From: Datura wrightii | Lineage: Eukaryota; Streptophyta; Magnoliopsida; Solanales; Solanaceae | Direction: 5' to 3' | Assembly: GCA_035772735.1 (NCBI GenBank) | Contig: JASDFA010000002.1 | Span: forward strand, 9,424,001 to 9,488,000 | Length of the DNA stretch: 64,000 nucleotides | Shown: positions 36,534 through 48,982 of the stretch, in pieces | Layout: every line of letters starts with the position of its first letter | Numbering within the stretch: position 1 is the stretch's first letter | Made by a program: the position numbers and the translations under genes | The notes under the pieces: generated by a model | Seen by the model: the letters and a program-made list of their open reading frames with translations, nothing else | Database searches by the model: none | Told to the model about the DNA's origin: nothing

Positions 36534-36814
36534 TTATCTCTTCCACTTTCTATAATTTCTATAATTCTGTTTTGCTTTCTTCTCTGATTTTCTTGGTGAA
36601 GAAGGAGCATTTCGAATTTGTTATTAATTCATACATGCAAAAGTATTTTGATGCCCTGCTTCTTGATTAAAATTATCTCTTCCACTTTCTATAATTTCTA
36701 TAAGTCTGTTTTGCTTTCTTCTCTGATTTTCTTGGTGAAGAAGGAGCATTTCGAATTTGTTATTAATTCATACATGCAAAAGTATTTTGATGCCCTGCTT
36801 CTTGATTAAAATTA
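36534..36814 (+). repeat. 139-bp tandem duplication with a duplicated upstream ORF
   Basis: Two head-to-tail copies, 36534-36672 and 36673-36811 (homology runs to 36814), with only one substitution seen (ATAATTCTG against ATAAGTCTG). Each copy carries an 11-residue ORF, MQKYFDALLLD, at 36635-36670 and 36774-36809. The region lies 150-430 bases upstream of the SRF start codon and is probably in its 5' leader or proximal promoter. Confidence 0.85.
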
Positions 36815-36967
36815 GTGTGAGTAGTCTTGAACATAGAAAGAAGAAGATTGTTTTTGTATCTACTGTTTCATGAGTTTGGATCGTGAGTTTGATGATTATT
36901 TCTCTCTTTTGCCAATCAGAGATTAACCGAATTCCTGCATTAAGTTGGTGGAGGATCTCTCTGGACA

Positions 36968-39900
36968 ATGGCTAATCAGAGACTTCTAGGGTTTACAATT
37001 TTCCTTTTTTGGGTTCTATTCTTTCAAGCTGTTGCCCCTACTGATGACCTGGAAGGTATATTTTTTACTTCATTGATTTGATCGTTTCTGGAATAGTTAT
37101 TTATGTGATTGTCATTTTGCAGTACGAGCATTGAGAGATTTGTACAGAGCCCTAAACAGCCCTGCAGAACTTAAGAAATGGAAATTAGAGGGAGGTGATC
37201 CATGTGAGGAATCATGGACCGGGGTTTCATGCCATCAATCATCAATTATTGAGATGTACTTTACTGAATATATATCTTCTTCCCTAAATACAACTCACCA
37301 ACAAAATACGTCACATTGACTTGCCTGTTTCTCTCTGTATTTTTCTTTTCATGCAGTAAACTTCAAGGATTAAGTCTCACTGGTAATCTTGGAGATCAAC
37401 TTGTTAGTCTACAACACTTGAAGCACCTGTAAGTTATTTCATTTTATATATGATAACGTACAAATCTCAGGATTAATTAGTTAACTCATCTTTTTGTTTA
37501 TGTAGAGATCTTAGTTCCAATCATTTCTATGGAGAGATACCAATTAGCTTGCCCCATAATCTCACAGATTTGTAAGATGAATATCTTTGTCAATTCCTTC
37601 TTTTATAGCTGTACATTGTCAATATACCTCGTGACCTTCCCTTCTTGTTTTGGTGGATATAGAAATTTGGCTTGCAATAATTTTAGTCAAAGCATTCCAC
37701 ATACCGTGAGTTCAATGAAACATCTCAGGCACCTGTAAGCAGATTCTGTTCAGCTTCTTTCCATCAGTATTTCAGCTATTTGATCCTCGAGTCTTAACAT
37801 TTGTTATTTTGATGCAGAAATCTGAGTCAGAACCTACTATCTGGACCACTGGCAGATGTCTTTGGTGGCTTGGAGAATCTTATAATGATGTATGATATAT
37901 TTCTTGTTCTTGCCTTCTGTTTTCCTTTTGCAAGTTTGTATGTCGATGTAAACTTTGACCCTTCAAAATCTATTTCCAGCCCTCAATAATTTTACAACTT
38001 CAAGCCTTCAATTGCATAGTTAATGTGTAGTAAGATCTCTGTTCTAGATATGAGTTTGAAACTGGTGCAGTACGTCTTGCATTCTGCTGCTTACGCTGAT
38101 ACATTTATGTGATAAAAATTACTTCTTGTGTTATGTCTTCTTGATCACAACACGGAAATGTCACTCTTTTTATGTGAATTGGTCAGGAAGAGGGAGTACT
38201 ATACATATATCTAGTGAATCTTTCGTCCTTGGAGTAAAATTTATTCACAAAAAATCTGAAACTATCTATTTTATTGCTAAATGTTAGTATAATTTTCTTC
38301 AACAGGGATCTGTCACACAACAACTTCAGTGGAGATCTACCTGCATCATTTCTAACTCTGAGGAACCTTACAAGATTGTAAGTTTTTCACATCTGACAAC
38401 ATTTCTATCAGCCTCCAGTTGCAAATTTCATTAGAAACGACAAGGTATTGTGGCAGGTATCTTCAGAGCAACGAATTTACTGGATCAGTAATTTTTCTGG
38501 CTGACCTTCATCTACATGACCTGTGAGTTATCTGTTTAGTGAGTCTATCAAAGTTTGAACTGTCAGACTCAAATTTATTATATGCTCATTTGTGTCAATT
38601 CCAGGAACATTGAAGATAATCATTTTAGCGGTGTTATTCCTGAGAGCTTTCAAAATATAAACAGCTTATGGTAAACTATCTGGATTTAAAGTGTACTTGG
38701 TATATTTTGCTTTGCCTCCTACTTGACATTTGGCTAGCTTATGTCTTTCCTAATAATCAGGATTGGGGGTAATCGGTTTCGTATAGGAGTGAACTATCCT
38801 CCCTGGAAATTTCCTGTTGATGTTATGCCCAATGAGCAGAATATCTCTAGTCCTCCAACAACAGAATCCAGTGCCATTGAGAAATATCCTTCTCATGAAG
38901 CAAGAGATAGCAGAAATGAAAGACCAGGCTCTGGAGGAATAGTTATTATGGTGGTTGGAGCTGTAATAACTGTAATTGGCGCAGCAGTCTTCATTGCTGT
39001 TCGGACTCATCGGTCTCGTAAACAGACACTCGACAGCGTAAGAGGCAGCCTAAGTTCATTGCAGTCTCTTCCAATTAGGGCACAACGAGGTCAGATATAA
39101 TTCTTCAAGAACACTTCATTTTATAGTTTAGATGCACTATACCATTTTGCTGAACTTGCACGTGTCAAAGCTTTCGCTAAAATGGTTTCAAGCTGATAAT
39201 CTCTAGCAGCTCATAGTATACTTCTCATTTTGTCTGTTCCTAGCAGATAGTGAAATACTGGACCAACCCTTGGATCAAATCTTCTCCCTTCTTGTTCTTC
39301 TGGGATGATTTTCAAATAACATCCATGAAAATTTTGTTGTATTCCGATGAAATTTTATTCATGCACAAATATAAAGTGGCTGTGTGTTATCCTTTCCATG
39401 CCTAAAACTGTCAATTCTGCAAGTTTCTTGTAGTAATTTATCCAGCATTAACATTTCCCCTCTGCATCTATTGTGTACTTCTACCAAAGTTTATTATCAT
39501 GAATCAAAATCTTGATGATGCCTAATGCACGTATAATCTGTTTTCCAGTGAATAGCTTCTGTGAAAATGAGCCGCATTTCTCAAAGACTTTTTCTCTGTT
39601 TTGGATTTTGATTTTACCCGTCATCACAGGTTCTTTAGCTGCTCAATACGATAGCCCAGATTCCTTCAGCAGTGACTCTCCTCCACTGATTTCTTCGTGG
39701 AAATTGCCACCTGCACCAACTATGACTCTTAAAATGTCAAAAAGAAGAAGTTTCTCCAAGAAGTGCAAAATCCCAATATGTGCCAAACTCTATACAATGG
39801 CAGAGTTGCAGCTGGCCACAAGCAACTTCAGTCCCGTTAATCTGCTTGGTGAAGGAACACTTGGTTCTGTTTATAGAGCAGATTTCCCTGATGGACAGGT

Positions 39901-41467
39901 AGGATAGGAGCTTTATTGAAGAACTTCTCACATTTAACAAAGAGATATTCACAAAGTTTTCTTACTCTTCTTACTTCTTTTGCGCAAGATTCTGGCTGTT
40001 AAGAACATTAAGACTGTAGCACTCTCCATAACTGAAGAAGAACAATTTATGGAAGTGATTCGAACTGCCTCCCATCTGAGGCACCCTAATATCGTCACAC
40101 TTATTGGCTATTCTGTGGGGCATGGAAACCACCTCCTTTTGTATGAGTACATAAGGAAAGTGACACTTGATGATGCCTTGCACAATGTTTTGTGCATGCC
40201 TCTGACTTGGAGCCTCCGACTCCGCATTGCCATTGGTGTTTCTCGGGCATTAAAGTAAGTACACAATACTTGCTTTGTTTATCCTTCCAACTTTTTATTC
40301 ATCTGGTTGGACACCTGAAATAGGTTTTGCACCGGGGCTCACTTTTTTGTAAGGTGGATAAGGATAATATTTTACTTACCTCTCGTGTTTCTCATGGTAT
40401 TCATGAATTTTCCCACTTACATTTCAGCTACTTGCACACGTCTAGTGTGCCTCCCATCAGCCATAGCAATCTAAAGGCTGCCAACATCTTGCTTGACGAA
40501 GATCTTGAGCCTCGTGTTTGTGATTGTGGACTAGCTGTCTTAAAACCACTGGCCAGCAACAGTGTTAAAATCAAGGTACATTCTATTCGCTTATAACCTG
40601 CATTCACTTATAACTGCTGGGAGAAATGGTAAGTAGACTAGAAACAGCACAAGTTTTCCAGATATCAACGACCAATTACTGTCATTGTTAATGTTGCAAG
40701 ATAGGCTTCTGAGATGGCTATTGCAGATAGTGGCTATGTTGCGCCTGAGCATGTCAAAGGTGGAAGTGGCAACCCAAAGTCTGATATCTATTCCTTTGGT
40801 GTGCTGCTTCTTGAGCTTTTAACTGGAAGGCGGCCTTTTGACAGGTTTATACCTGTCAATTTTCTCTCAGCTTGTTCAAAAGCATATCTTGCTGCTGATG
40901 TTTCCTTTTTCCTTATTCTTGATGCAGTTCAAAACCAAAAGGAGAGCAGTCACTGGTGGAGTGGGCTTCTTCCAAGCTTCATGACGGTGATTCTTTGTTG
41001 GAGATGGTTGATCCAACAATGAAGAGAACAATTTCCACTCGGGCTCTTTCATCTTATGCTGATATTATCTCCCAATGCATTCAGGTTGCCAGTAGTAATA
41101 CAAATGCATTACAAACTTCTTTTACCATATACCTATTTTTCATACATGTTGAGTGGATTCCTAGAGAATACTACTCTACTGTGCCCCAAATTAACTATGA
41201 TAATTTCTCAAAGCTTTTTAAGATAAAGGTTTCACCTGACAACCACTCTAAAATTTTGTTTCCACTACTGGAAAATATGAGCAGCCCCAGAAGGAATTCT
41301 GTCCTCAAATGGCTGAAGTTGTTCAGTCACTGGTGTCACTGTTACAGAAGTCTGGACAAGAAAAAGCGAAGTTTGGAAAAGATAAAAAAGGTGCTGAAGT
41401 TGACCCCTGTGAGCGATCTTTTCGTTCAACCAACAGCCACTTCTTTGCTTCACCAACTGCAAGCTAA
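36968..41467 (+). CDS. SRF2: STRUBBELIG-receptor family LRR receptor-like kinase (SRF2-type)
   Basis: Plasma-membrane receptor-like protein of LRR class V. I place 16 exons at 36968-37055, 37123-37255, 37357-37428, 37506-37571, 37663-37734, 37818-37889, 38306-38377, 38457-38522, 38605-38670, 38761-39089, 39549-39898, 39989-40254, 40428-40575, 40705-40844, 40928-41084 and 41285-41467; all junctions are GT-AG and in phase. The product is 759 residues, or 732 if exon 11 starts at 39630, close to the family's usual size. Order: signal peptide (FTIFLFWVLFFQAV), SUB-type N-cap (LRDLYRALNSPAELKKWK ... DPCEESWTGVSC), about six LRRs each encoded by one 66- or 72-nt exon, TM near residues 294-316, then kinase. 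The glycine loop (GEGTLG), VAIK-type Lys (ILAVKN) and APE are kept. The HRD loop reads HSN and DFG reads DCG, so it is an atypical kinase, as in other SRFs. It is tail-to-tail with the C53 gene, which supports the SRF2 assignment. Confidence 0.88.
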
Positions 41468-42257
41468 CTAATCCATCTGATCTTCTGCAATGAGCTGAAT
41501 ATATGCTCCACCACTCCACCTTGTATAGTTTTTTTCATACTAGGATTTCTTCATAACCATTTCAATTCTCTTATGTTGACATGATTTCGTAAACACCAGC
41601 TTTTTTAGGCTGCACTCGGTGCTTATACAATTGTAGCATGGATGATCATATAACATAAAGTTGCAATGCTTGTAGCTTGGGGAGTTTAATGTACAAACAT
41701 TGATTCTTCGAGAAAGTATTGCTTTTGCTAGCTTCTAAGATTGTTTGGCAAGACTTATTTTCTGTGAAAGAAGACCAAAGAGGAAGTATGAGGTCTCTTT
41801 CTACCGTTTAGCTAACTCAATGTTCATCTTTCTACTATGGGAGTGAATAGCAGTTCAATTGGTACAATCTAAACACTTTACTTCACATCATGGAATCAGA
41901 TTCTTGAAGCCAATAACTAGATAGTACTTCCAACTTATTATTGACCCAGGGGTTTGGTCTAGTGATAAGAGTACAATGCATGATGCACCGCGAGCTCCAG
42001 CATCATTATCCACCGAAAATTTTAAACCGGGCATCAACTAGCCCTCAAAACTTTCTAGGTTATCAGAAAAATAAAATACATTACGAAATTGTAGAAAGAG
42101 ACCATCAAACATGGATGAAAGTGTTTGCTGAACTAGTCTCAATTGTTAGGATAAACACACTGCATTTACGAAATTGTAGTTTCAACTGTTTACAGTATAA
42201 ACAATAATAAAATCTACAACACGTATAGGAGTAGCTTCAGCCTTCTAACACTAGCTA
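41468..42257. other. convergent intergenic region
   Basis: 790 bp between the stop codons of the SRF and C53 genes, so it holds both 3' UTRs and terminators. Around 41940-42040 is a segment starting CCCAGGGGTTTGGTCTAGTG with a tRNA-like A box (GGTCTAGTGATAAGAG) but no clear B box; it may be a decayed SINE. Confidence 0.55.
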
Positions 42258-45200
42258 CTAATCGACAATGGTATTAATCTCCCCTATGATATTCACGGGC
42301 CGTCCATCAAACATGGATGAAAGTGTACTCTCACAAAGTTTCTTCAGTTCCCTGGTCCTGGCAAGAGCTGCTTCCTGCATAAGGGAAAAAAAACCAAATA
42401 CAAAATTAAGGATCCAAGAGAGAAATAGCAGTCAGGGGACCACTTTTTTTCAAAGAAACGTATTTTATAAGTGAACAGCACTAAGAAAGTGCTTTCAAGA
42501 GCTGCACATGAGAAGCAAACAATAACTTGGCAAAATTTTATCCGTTCTAAACCTGTAGTGAAGACTGAGGAGCAGACAGGGGACTTCTGTTATGCTTTAC
42601 GTCGCCACTATTTTATTTCTTTGTGGAGAAATGAATAAATATTACCCAGGTTATTTGGAAAGGCAGTCATACTGTTTGGAAAGCCAGCAAATGCATTTAG
42701 TATAAACTTACAGCATTGTGAAATTCAGAAGATCTAATAGGAATTACTGTGGTTGACAATACAAGCATGGCAAAGGTCGAAGTTTTAAAAACACTGTATG
42801 TAAAGGTTCCATAATTTACTTGGCCACTTTGTCAGAGATCGGCAACATTTCAAAATCCGAGAAATAATGTTTATGAAACTATGACAAGCTAACTAATACT
42901 TTAAACTCAAAGTAGCCAATCTTACTACTCAATGACTAACACGGCATCACATATCTGCAATTACTGCAAATTACATTAAACAAAATTGGAAGGAAAATAA
43001 AATAAGAAACTCACTTGCTTTGGCCAGGATGAAGACATTGAATTCTGAAGTTCCATACGCCTATTAGACAAGTCCTTCAATCCGTCCTTTAACTTGGCTT
43101 CCTGACGCTTTTTCTCCTCCAAAGTGTTGACCAACCGATCCAAAAATCTGGAATTTAAATAATACAGCAGTCAGCATGCAACTTCAACAAAAATAGTTGT
43201 CTGCAATACACGAACTTCATAGAATAACAATCTGTATAATAGAACAGCAACATCTCATCATGATGAAAATTAGAAGTGAGCCATTACACTATCAGATGTT
43301 GAATGTCATACTCTGCATCAGTCTTCACAGTGAACAGATTACTAAACCTATAGAGCTTATATATAGTTTACTGTTTAAAACAAAGGATAGATTGAGGGCT
43401 ATCAGATATATTTCACATCCACAGATCTAGATAAGGGAAACATATCATTCATAATAGGCTAAAATTAACTTGTTCTGTTAATACAATATGTTTGGTAGAA
43501 CAATCCTTTTGAAAGAAGTAGAACTACTTTGGAACCAAAAAGGAAGTATACAGTAAAAATGTCACCTACAGTCCAACCAATTGGGAGAGAATCACTCGAT
43601 TCCTTTTCGGGAGCGATTCATCCTTCCAGAATGTAGCATACAACTCTCCGTTGTACTACACTCTCCAAGTGTGATTGTTCCCCCTTCTTCCTTACCTTGG
43701 CAAATCTTTGTGAAATAACTCCGATGAGAAGAAAAAGAAGGCGTTAAGACACCCTAACGTCTTTTTTTTTTGGTCATAAGCCAAATTTTCATCAGGATAT
43801 CAAGTCAAGCAAAAGTATCTACAGGTTTTCTATATTACTCATCAAGTACATCAAGACATCAAGTCGAGCAAAAGTATCCACAGAATGTCTATATGACTCG
43901 TTACAAGTACCACCGACTCAGCATGGTGGAGTTTTCCTTGGAGAAGCAGACACGATATATTGGCAAAGTTATCATTTCCCTCTTGACAAAGAACAACACT
44001 CATCAAGGTTTGCACATCACCAACTCAGCATGGTGGAGTTTTCCTTGGGGAAGAAGACACGATATTTTGGCAAAGTTATCATTTCCCTCTTGACAAAAAA
44101 CAACACTCATCAAGGTTTGCACATGGATCAATAAAGAGCGCATGTGGCATGCAGATCCAAGAACTTAGCATGTTAGAAGATTTGAAAAAGGAAGAAAAGA
44201 TGTTAACTTGCACAGGAAACAAAATTCATGGAATCCATAACTAATCAGTACCTTTTGGAGTTGAGGATCATGATCATATCCCTTGTTTTCCTATTTGTAA
44301 GCAATGAAATGGCTGAGGAAACGTCAGATAGCATTGTCTGAATTATATCAGAAGAGTACTGCTGCAGAACAAGTGGAGCAACTGCCTGGACTTGATGTTG
44401 TAAAGATGTAGTATCTTCGCTCCTTAGCTCAATTAACCGTTGATTCAGGAAGGCTTTCACCTGATGCTCAAGCATCAAACAGAAGTTCAGATGTCAGAGA
44501 CCATCAAACCCACCAGGCAAAACGACTAAACAGAAGGCATTGAAAGTCCAAAAGGCCGACAACCTAATAAAGCCTGCCTCAGTAGTAGAGCCAATTTCCA
44601 GAGCAAAAGGTGATAAACTAGTGCTAAACAAAGAACAAAACATCTAAAAGACACTAGCCATGAAAAAAGGGATAATATCATACAGACCTCAAATAAGTCA
44701 TCAAGTATCTTATTTCTGTATTCCGTCTCCAGTAGAGGACTCCTGTCGTGGACAGCTACTGAGTCTGCAGTTAAATTATTTTGAAAAGAATGCAATTCCA
44801 CAGCATTATTTTGTGAACTGTCTTCTTCAATCACATCAACTTGAGGATTATCAACACTTATATCCCAAGATATTTCTGATGCAGAGACCTCAGGAGCTAG
44901 GAGTCCTTCTTCCTTCAAGGTCTGATGAGATTTTACATCATCATTACAAGGAGACGACATAATATCACTAGCATTAACAATCTCATAGGGACCCAAACCA
45001 TTCCCGTTTTCTTCTGTTTCTTCCACAGTGCCAATGTCCCAATCAATTTGAGAGCTATCTAAAGTAATATCCCAGTCAATCCCATCAACTGCAATGTCAG
45101 TTTCTACAGTCATTTGACTTAAGCCATTACGGCCTGCTTGAGCATTCATAACTTCCAGAACTTCAGGGCTAACAGAGACATCAATCGAGGGGGGCCTTTC

Positions 45201-45994
45201 ACGAGCACTCCTCAGATTTTGTAACACAACTGCTACGGTTTTCTGCAACCCGAACAAATAACTTAAGTAAACCATGCTGCACTAACAATGGATTTAGAGA
45301 AGTATAACAATGAGAAGAAAAAAAAGACACAAAGTTCATTGCGTACATCCTTTTCTGTATGAGCATCTTTGACGAAATCTGAGTAGAACTCAATAGCCCG
45401 TGAGACAGAATCACCATTAAGTACTTCCAAGATTCTGCTAAATGTGCTTGGAAGAGATTTGGTGGCAGTTTCCAAAAGTTCTGACCTCACATTTATTCCC
45501 TGAATAGATGAGAAAAGTCAAATATATTATAAATGGAAAGATAAATGAAGAAAAAGATATAAGAAAGAAAACCATTCAACGATAATCGAGTTAAGCAAGC
45601 TAAAACCTGCAGGCCCAGCTCCTGACAAGCCTCTATATATTTAGATGCCGAAAGAGCTGCATTTCTTTTTATATCAGCTTCTTTGCGCTCCAATTCAGCT
45701 AGTTGCTGCTGTGTCTTCTGAATCTGCTTCTTATGATAGGGGCTACAAAACAATCATATTGCTATTAGATATCTTGATAGAAAATTACTACAGTCCAATC
45801 ATAACTTAATAGTTTCGGCATAGAGTGATAAAGTTAGTTTATTTACATCTCATAGTTAACATTTTGGACCATAATCTGAGAAGCTTCACCAAGGAAAATG
45901 TATTCCTTCTCATAGGCACGCACTATCGCTTCCCAAACACCCTGTCAAGAGTCAAAATAAAACCTTAATCAGAAACACACAGACAGAAATAAGA

Positions 45995-46028
<34 letters not shown>

Positions 46029-47164
46029 CAGAGAGAGAGGGAGGGAGTTGGTCTTACAGCATCACCTGAAAGCCGACCAAAAATATTACGGCTTTCTGGA
46101 GTTGATTTGAGAAGAATCTCATATATTTTTTTTGCTTCCAAATAACCGATCCCTGAAAATTAATGCTTAATCAGTATACAACTATACATGTCACACTCAG
46201 CAAAAGTAGTGCAGAAAAGATCCTCTTCAGAACCAAAGAGAATTGATGCAACAAAAAGGTCACTCAATGGTACGCCAGTAGATGAAATTCCCACCAATTT
46301 CTAATTATTTTTTTTTTCTGACAAGTGAAATTTCCATCAAAATTATACCAATTAGGCCATAAAAGGTCAGAAAGGGCATGACAAACATACTTCAAATATC
46401 ATCCTCCGCCTGGTTTTAATAAAAGAAAAGAACAAAATGGGTTCTTAACATACAGGAAGATGTATGCCTATCCAAAACTGCAACAATTTTTCAGTTCTTA
46501 GCAAAATAATTTTGTTCTAAGAAAATGCACTTCCATTTCCATATGTATTTTCAGGTTCTCAAAGAACTAACGTTGCCTGTTTTATTCATGTTATACAACA
46601 GATCAAACAAACAAATTATGGGTTTATTAACCTCAAGTTCTACATTTTTAGCCAGTTTACAGATTAGTTTGGCAATACACTAATTATGGAAAATTAACAA
46701 TAATGATACTATTTGAGGTACCCGCAACATTACCGTGAGCACTACCACACTTGATTATAGAAGTTCTAGGGCTTAAAAGAATAATTTTGCAAGCCTGAAT
46801 GTTACTGCATAAAAACGAAGAAATCGCAAAGGAAAAGAAGTAAACCTTCAATATCAAGAGTGTGGAAGTAAGGATCAATGTCTTTAGGCAGTGAAGCAAA
46901 TGACGTCGTAATCTTAGTTCTTACAGCGGCAAGTCGTTTCCGCCAATCCGCCGGAATTCTCTTCCGGTCAACCAACCACTCTTCAACGAATAATCAAATC
47001 ACGAGAACATGGATTTACAGAAAATAAAATAAACAATTTAGATGTGTAAATATTAGAGGGAAAGACAGAACTTTATCGAAATTGTTTATTTGTTAGTATT
47101 TACCTCCGAGGCGAGCGAATGCTATGTCGATTGGAAGACTACGAATATCATCTTGGTTCTGCAT
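42258..47164 (-). CDS. C53: CDK5RAP3-like protein (C53), UFMylation / ER-phagy receptor
   Basis: Ten exons in minus order: 47164-47104, 46980-46846, 46152-46058, 45941-45847, 45742-45607, 45499-45347, 45242-44688, 44460-44252, 43147-43015 and 42374-42258. They sum to 1,689 nt, an uninterrupted 562-residue protein, near the family length. The start MQNQDDIRSLPIDIAFARLG leads into EWLVDRKRIPADWRKRL, and the end is REL-KK-L-CESTLSSMFDGRPVNIIGE, both family hallmarks. Two helical parts (about 1-235 and 400-562, with coiled-coil at 110-150) flank a disordered acidic stretch. There, IDWDI (W282), IDWDI (W293), YEIV (Y311) and ISWDI (W351) are ATG8/UFM1-binding shuffled and canonical AIMs. C53 works with UFL1 and DDRGK1 at the ER, linking ribosome stalling to autophagy (established for plant and human C53). 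The start was chosen as the only ATG that opens the conserved N-terminus. Confidence 0.93.
43799..44124. repeat. tandem duplications in a C53 intron
   Basis: Two 107-bp copies (43911-44017 and 44018-44124) starting CACC(G/A)ACTCAGCATGG differ at a few bases. Upstream, a 59-bp unit starting ATCAAGTC(A/G)AGCAAAAG is imperfectly doubled (43799 and 43858). All lie in the intron between exons at 44252 and 43147. Confidence 0.85.
45991..46047. repeat. (GA)n microsatellite in a C53 intron
   Basis: GA repeat with a few GACA interruptions, about 10 bp from the donor of the exon ending at 46058. On the gene strand it is a CT tract just inside the intron. Confidence 0.9.
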
Positions 47165-48982
47165 TTCGCCGGAAAATATTCACTGCTTGATTTTGTTTAG
47201 GAAATCGCCGGAGTTTCGCAGTGGTAGCAAAGAGATGGGCCTCTATATGCTAACGTGCGCCATGGAGTTATCAACTCTCAGCTAAAGTGAGATAATGGGT
47301 TGGTAATCATGGGCCTAAACAAAACCCGACAGGAAAAGGTCTTTTTGGACCTTGCAGAGAGATTTACAAGGCTGATTATGGTCAAACCATATTTTGACAA
47401 TCATTTTGGTACAATAATATTTTATTATAATAATATAATTTTTCTAAAATTAATTTTTCATATTATATTTTACTTTTTTATTCTACTTATAATAGTAGTA
47501 ATATTCAATTTAGTAGTACACTCTTTATAAAATTACCCTTTTATAATAGTCATATATTCAAATATTATGTAATAATATTTTGTAAAAATATATTATGTAT
47601 AAAAATAAATATTAAAATATTCATGGTAATTATCATGCACATTGTAAGTTTCAAATACGAATATCTAAAAAGAAAAAAAATTATATTAAAATAGTGTCCA
47701 CCGGTTATAATCGTAACTTCACGAAGAAAGATTATTGGTGTTTGTCTTTTTTATATTCATACACTTTCTATTTTATTTTGTGATTAAATTGGTGAACAAA
47801 TACATTCTTTTTTCTTGATATACAAAATTATTAAACTAGATTTTTGTGTATTTTTATTTATAACAGCTACATAAGATCTAAAAGTCAGTATACATATTTA
47901 ACATCACTTCAGTGTAGCTATTATAAAATTTCCAGAAAAATATTATCACTACAGCAAAGTTTAACTGAAGCATTTTTTTTATATTTACCAAATATAGCAA
48001 TAATTTATTAGTGCGACATACTAGCAAAAAGTGTGGGACTTAGATCTAGGCATAAACTATTCAGATTGAGATAATCACACCGCATTAACTATTTAAGCAT
48101 CTTTAGATTTAGATTATCACATCGTAAAAATATTTAAGCATCTTTAGATTGAGATTATCAAACCACATTATTACAAAATATATAAGCATTTCTTTTATAT
48201 TTACAAAATATAACAATAGTTTATCAATGTAGCAAATTAGAAAAACAATCGTGGGCCTAAAATCTGGGTATAAAAAAAGGGGAAATTTTTTTAAAAAATT
48301 AAATATATCTTGATTTTAGACTCCAATTTTGGTTTAACTAATCAATTCTAATCTTCTCTATTTTCTCTCTCCCACTTTCTCTTTCTCACGGATTTCCTTT
48401 TGTCAATGTTTGAGAGAAGAGTAACAATAATGTCAATCATTTTGCTAGAACCTTGGAATCCAATAACGTTGAAGATTCACATATTAGTTTAGTTGAAGCA
48501 ACTGAAGTTGGCTTGAGTTAAACAGATTTTGTGGTTAATACGAGGTTAGCTACTCAAATTGCTCTAAAATCAAGCAAATTAATTGAATTTTCCTAAGAAA
48601 TCGGGTGGAATTAAGAAACTCTATTGTTGAAGAATTTTGAAGAATTTGAATTCATTACATCTAGAAATTTGATGAAGGAAAATGTTTCCGGTGCTGCATT
48701 AGATTTTGAAACTTTTACTTCTTCTTCTCTTCTTATTTTTATTTTGAATGAAATGGCTTTTTCATGATTATGGTGGAATGAGTGACATTTATGGACATTT
48801 TTTCATGGCCACTATGGTGATCTTTAGTGGTGATCTGCTGCTGGAATAATTGTATATGGGTGTATGTCATTTTAATCTCAAATTAAAAATTGAAGAGAGA
48901 GAAAAATACACAATTTACAAAATACATACGAAGACATATTATATGCAAAACATATGAACGTCGTATGAAAGTTGTATTTTGA
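47165..48982. other. C53 upstream region and AT-rich spacer
   Basis: The first ~120 bp hold the likely C53 promoter and leader (no clear TATA box). Beyond about 47400 the DNA is very AT-rich. A loosely repeated unit (TATATTTAC-AAATATA ... GTGGG-CT-A-ATCT-GG) occurs at 47980-48057 and 48199-48276 with ATTTAAGCATCTTTAGATT repeats between. No gene recognised. Confidence 0.5.

Noticed and set aside
36618..36809. 63-codon ORF upstream of SRF2
   Set aside because: It is an artefact of reading through the two copies of the 139-bp duplication; only the short internal ORFs with their own stops are reported.
41938..42040. tRNA gene or second SINE
   Set aside because: An A-box-like start is present, but no B box, no cloverleaf and no clear ends; at most a decayed SINE fragment.
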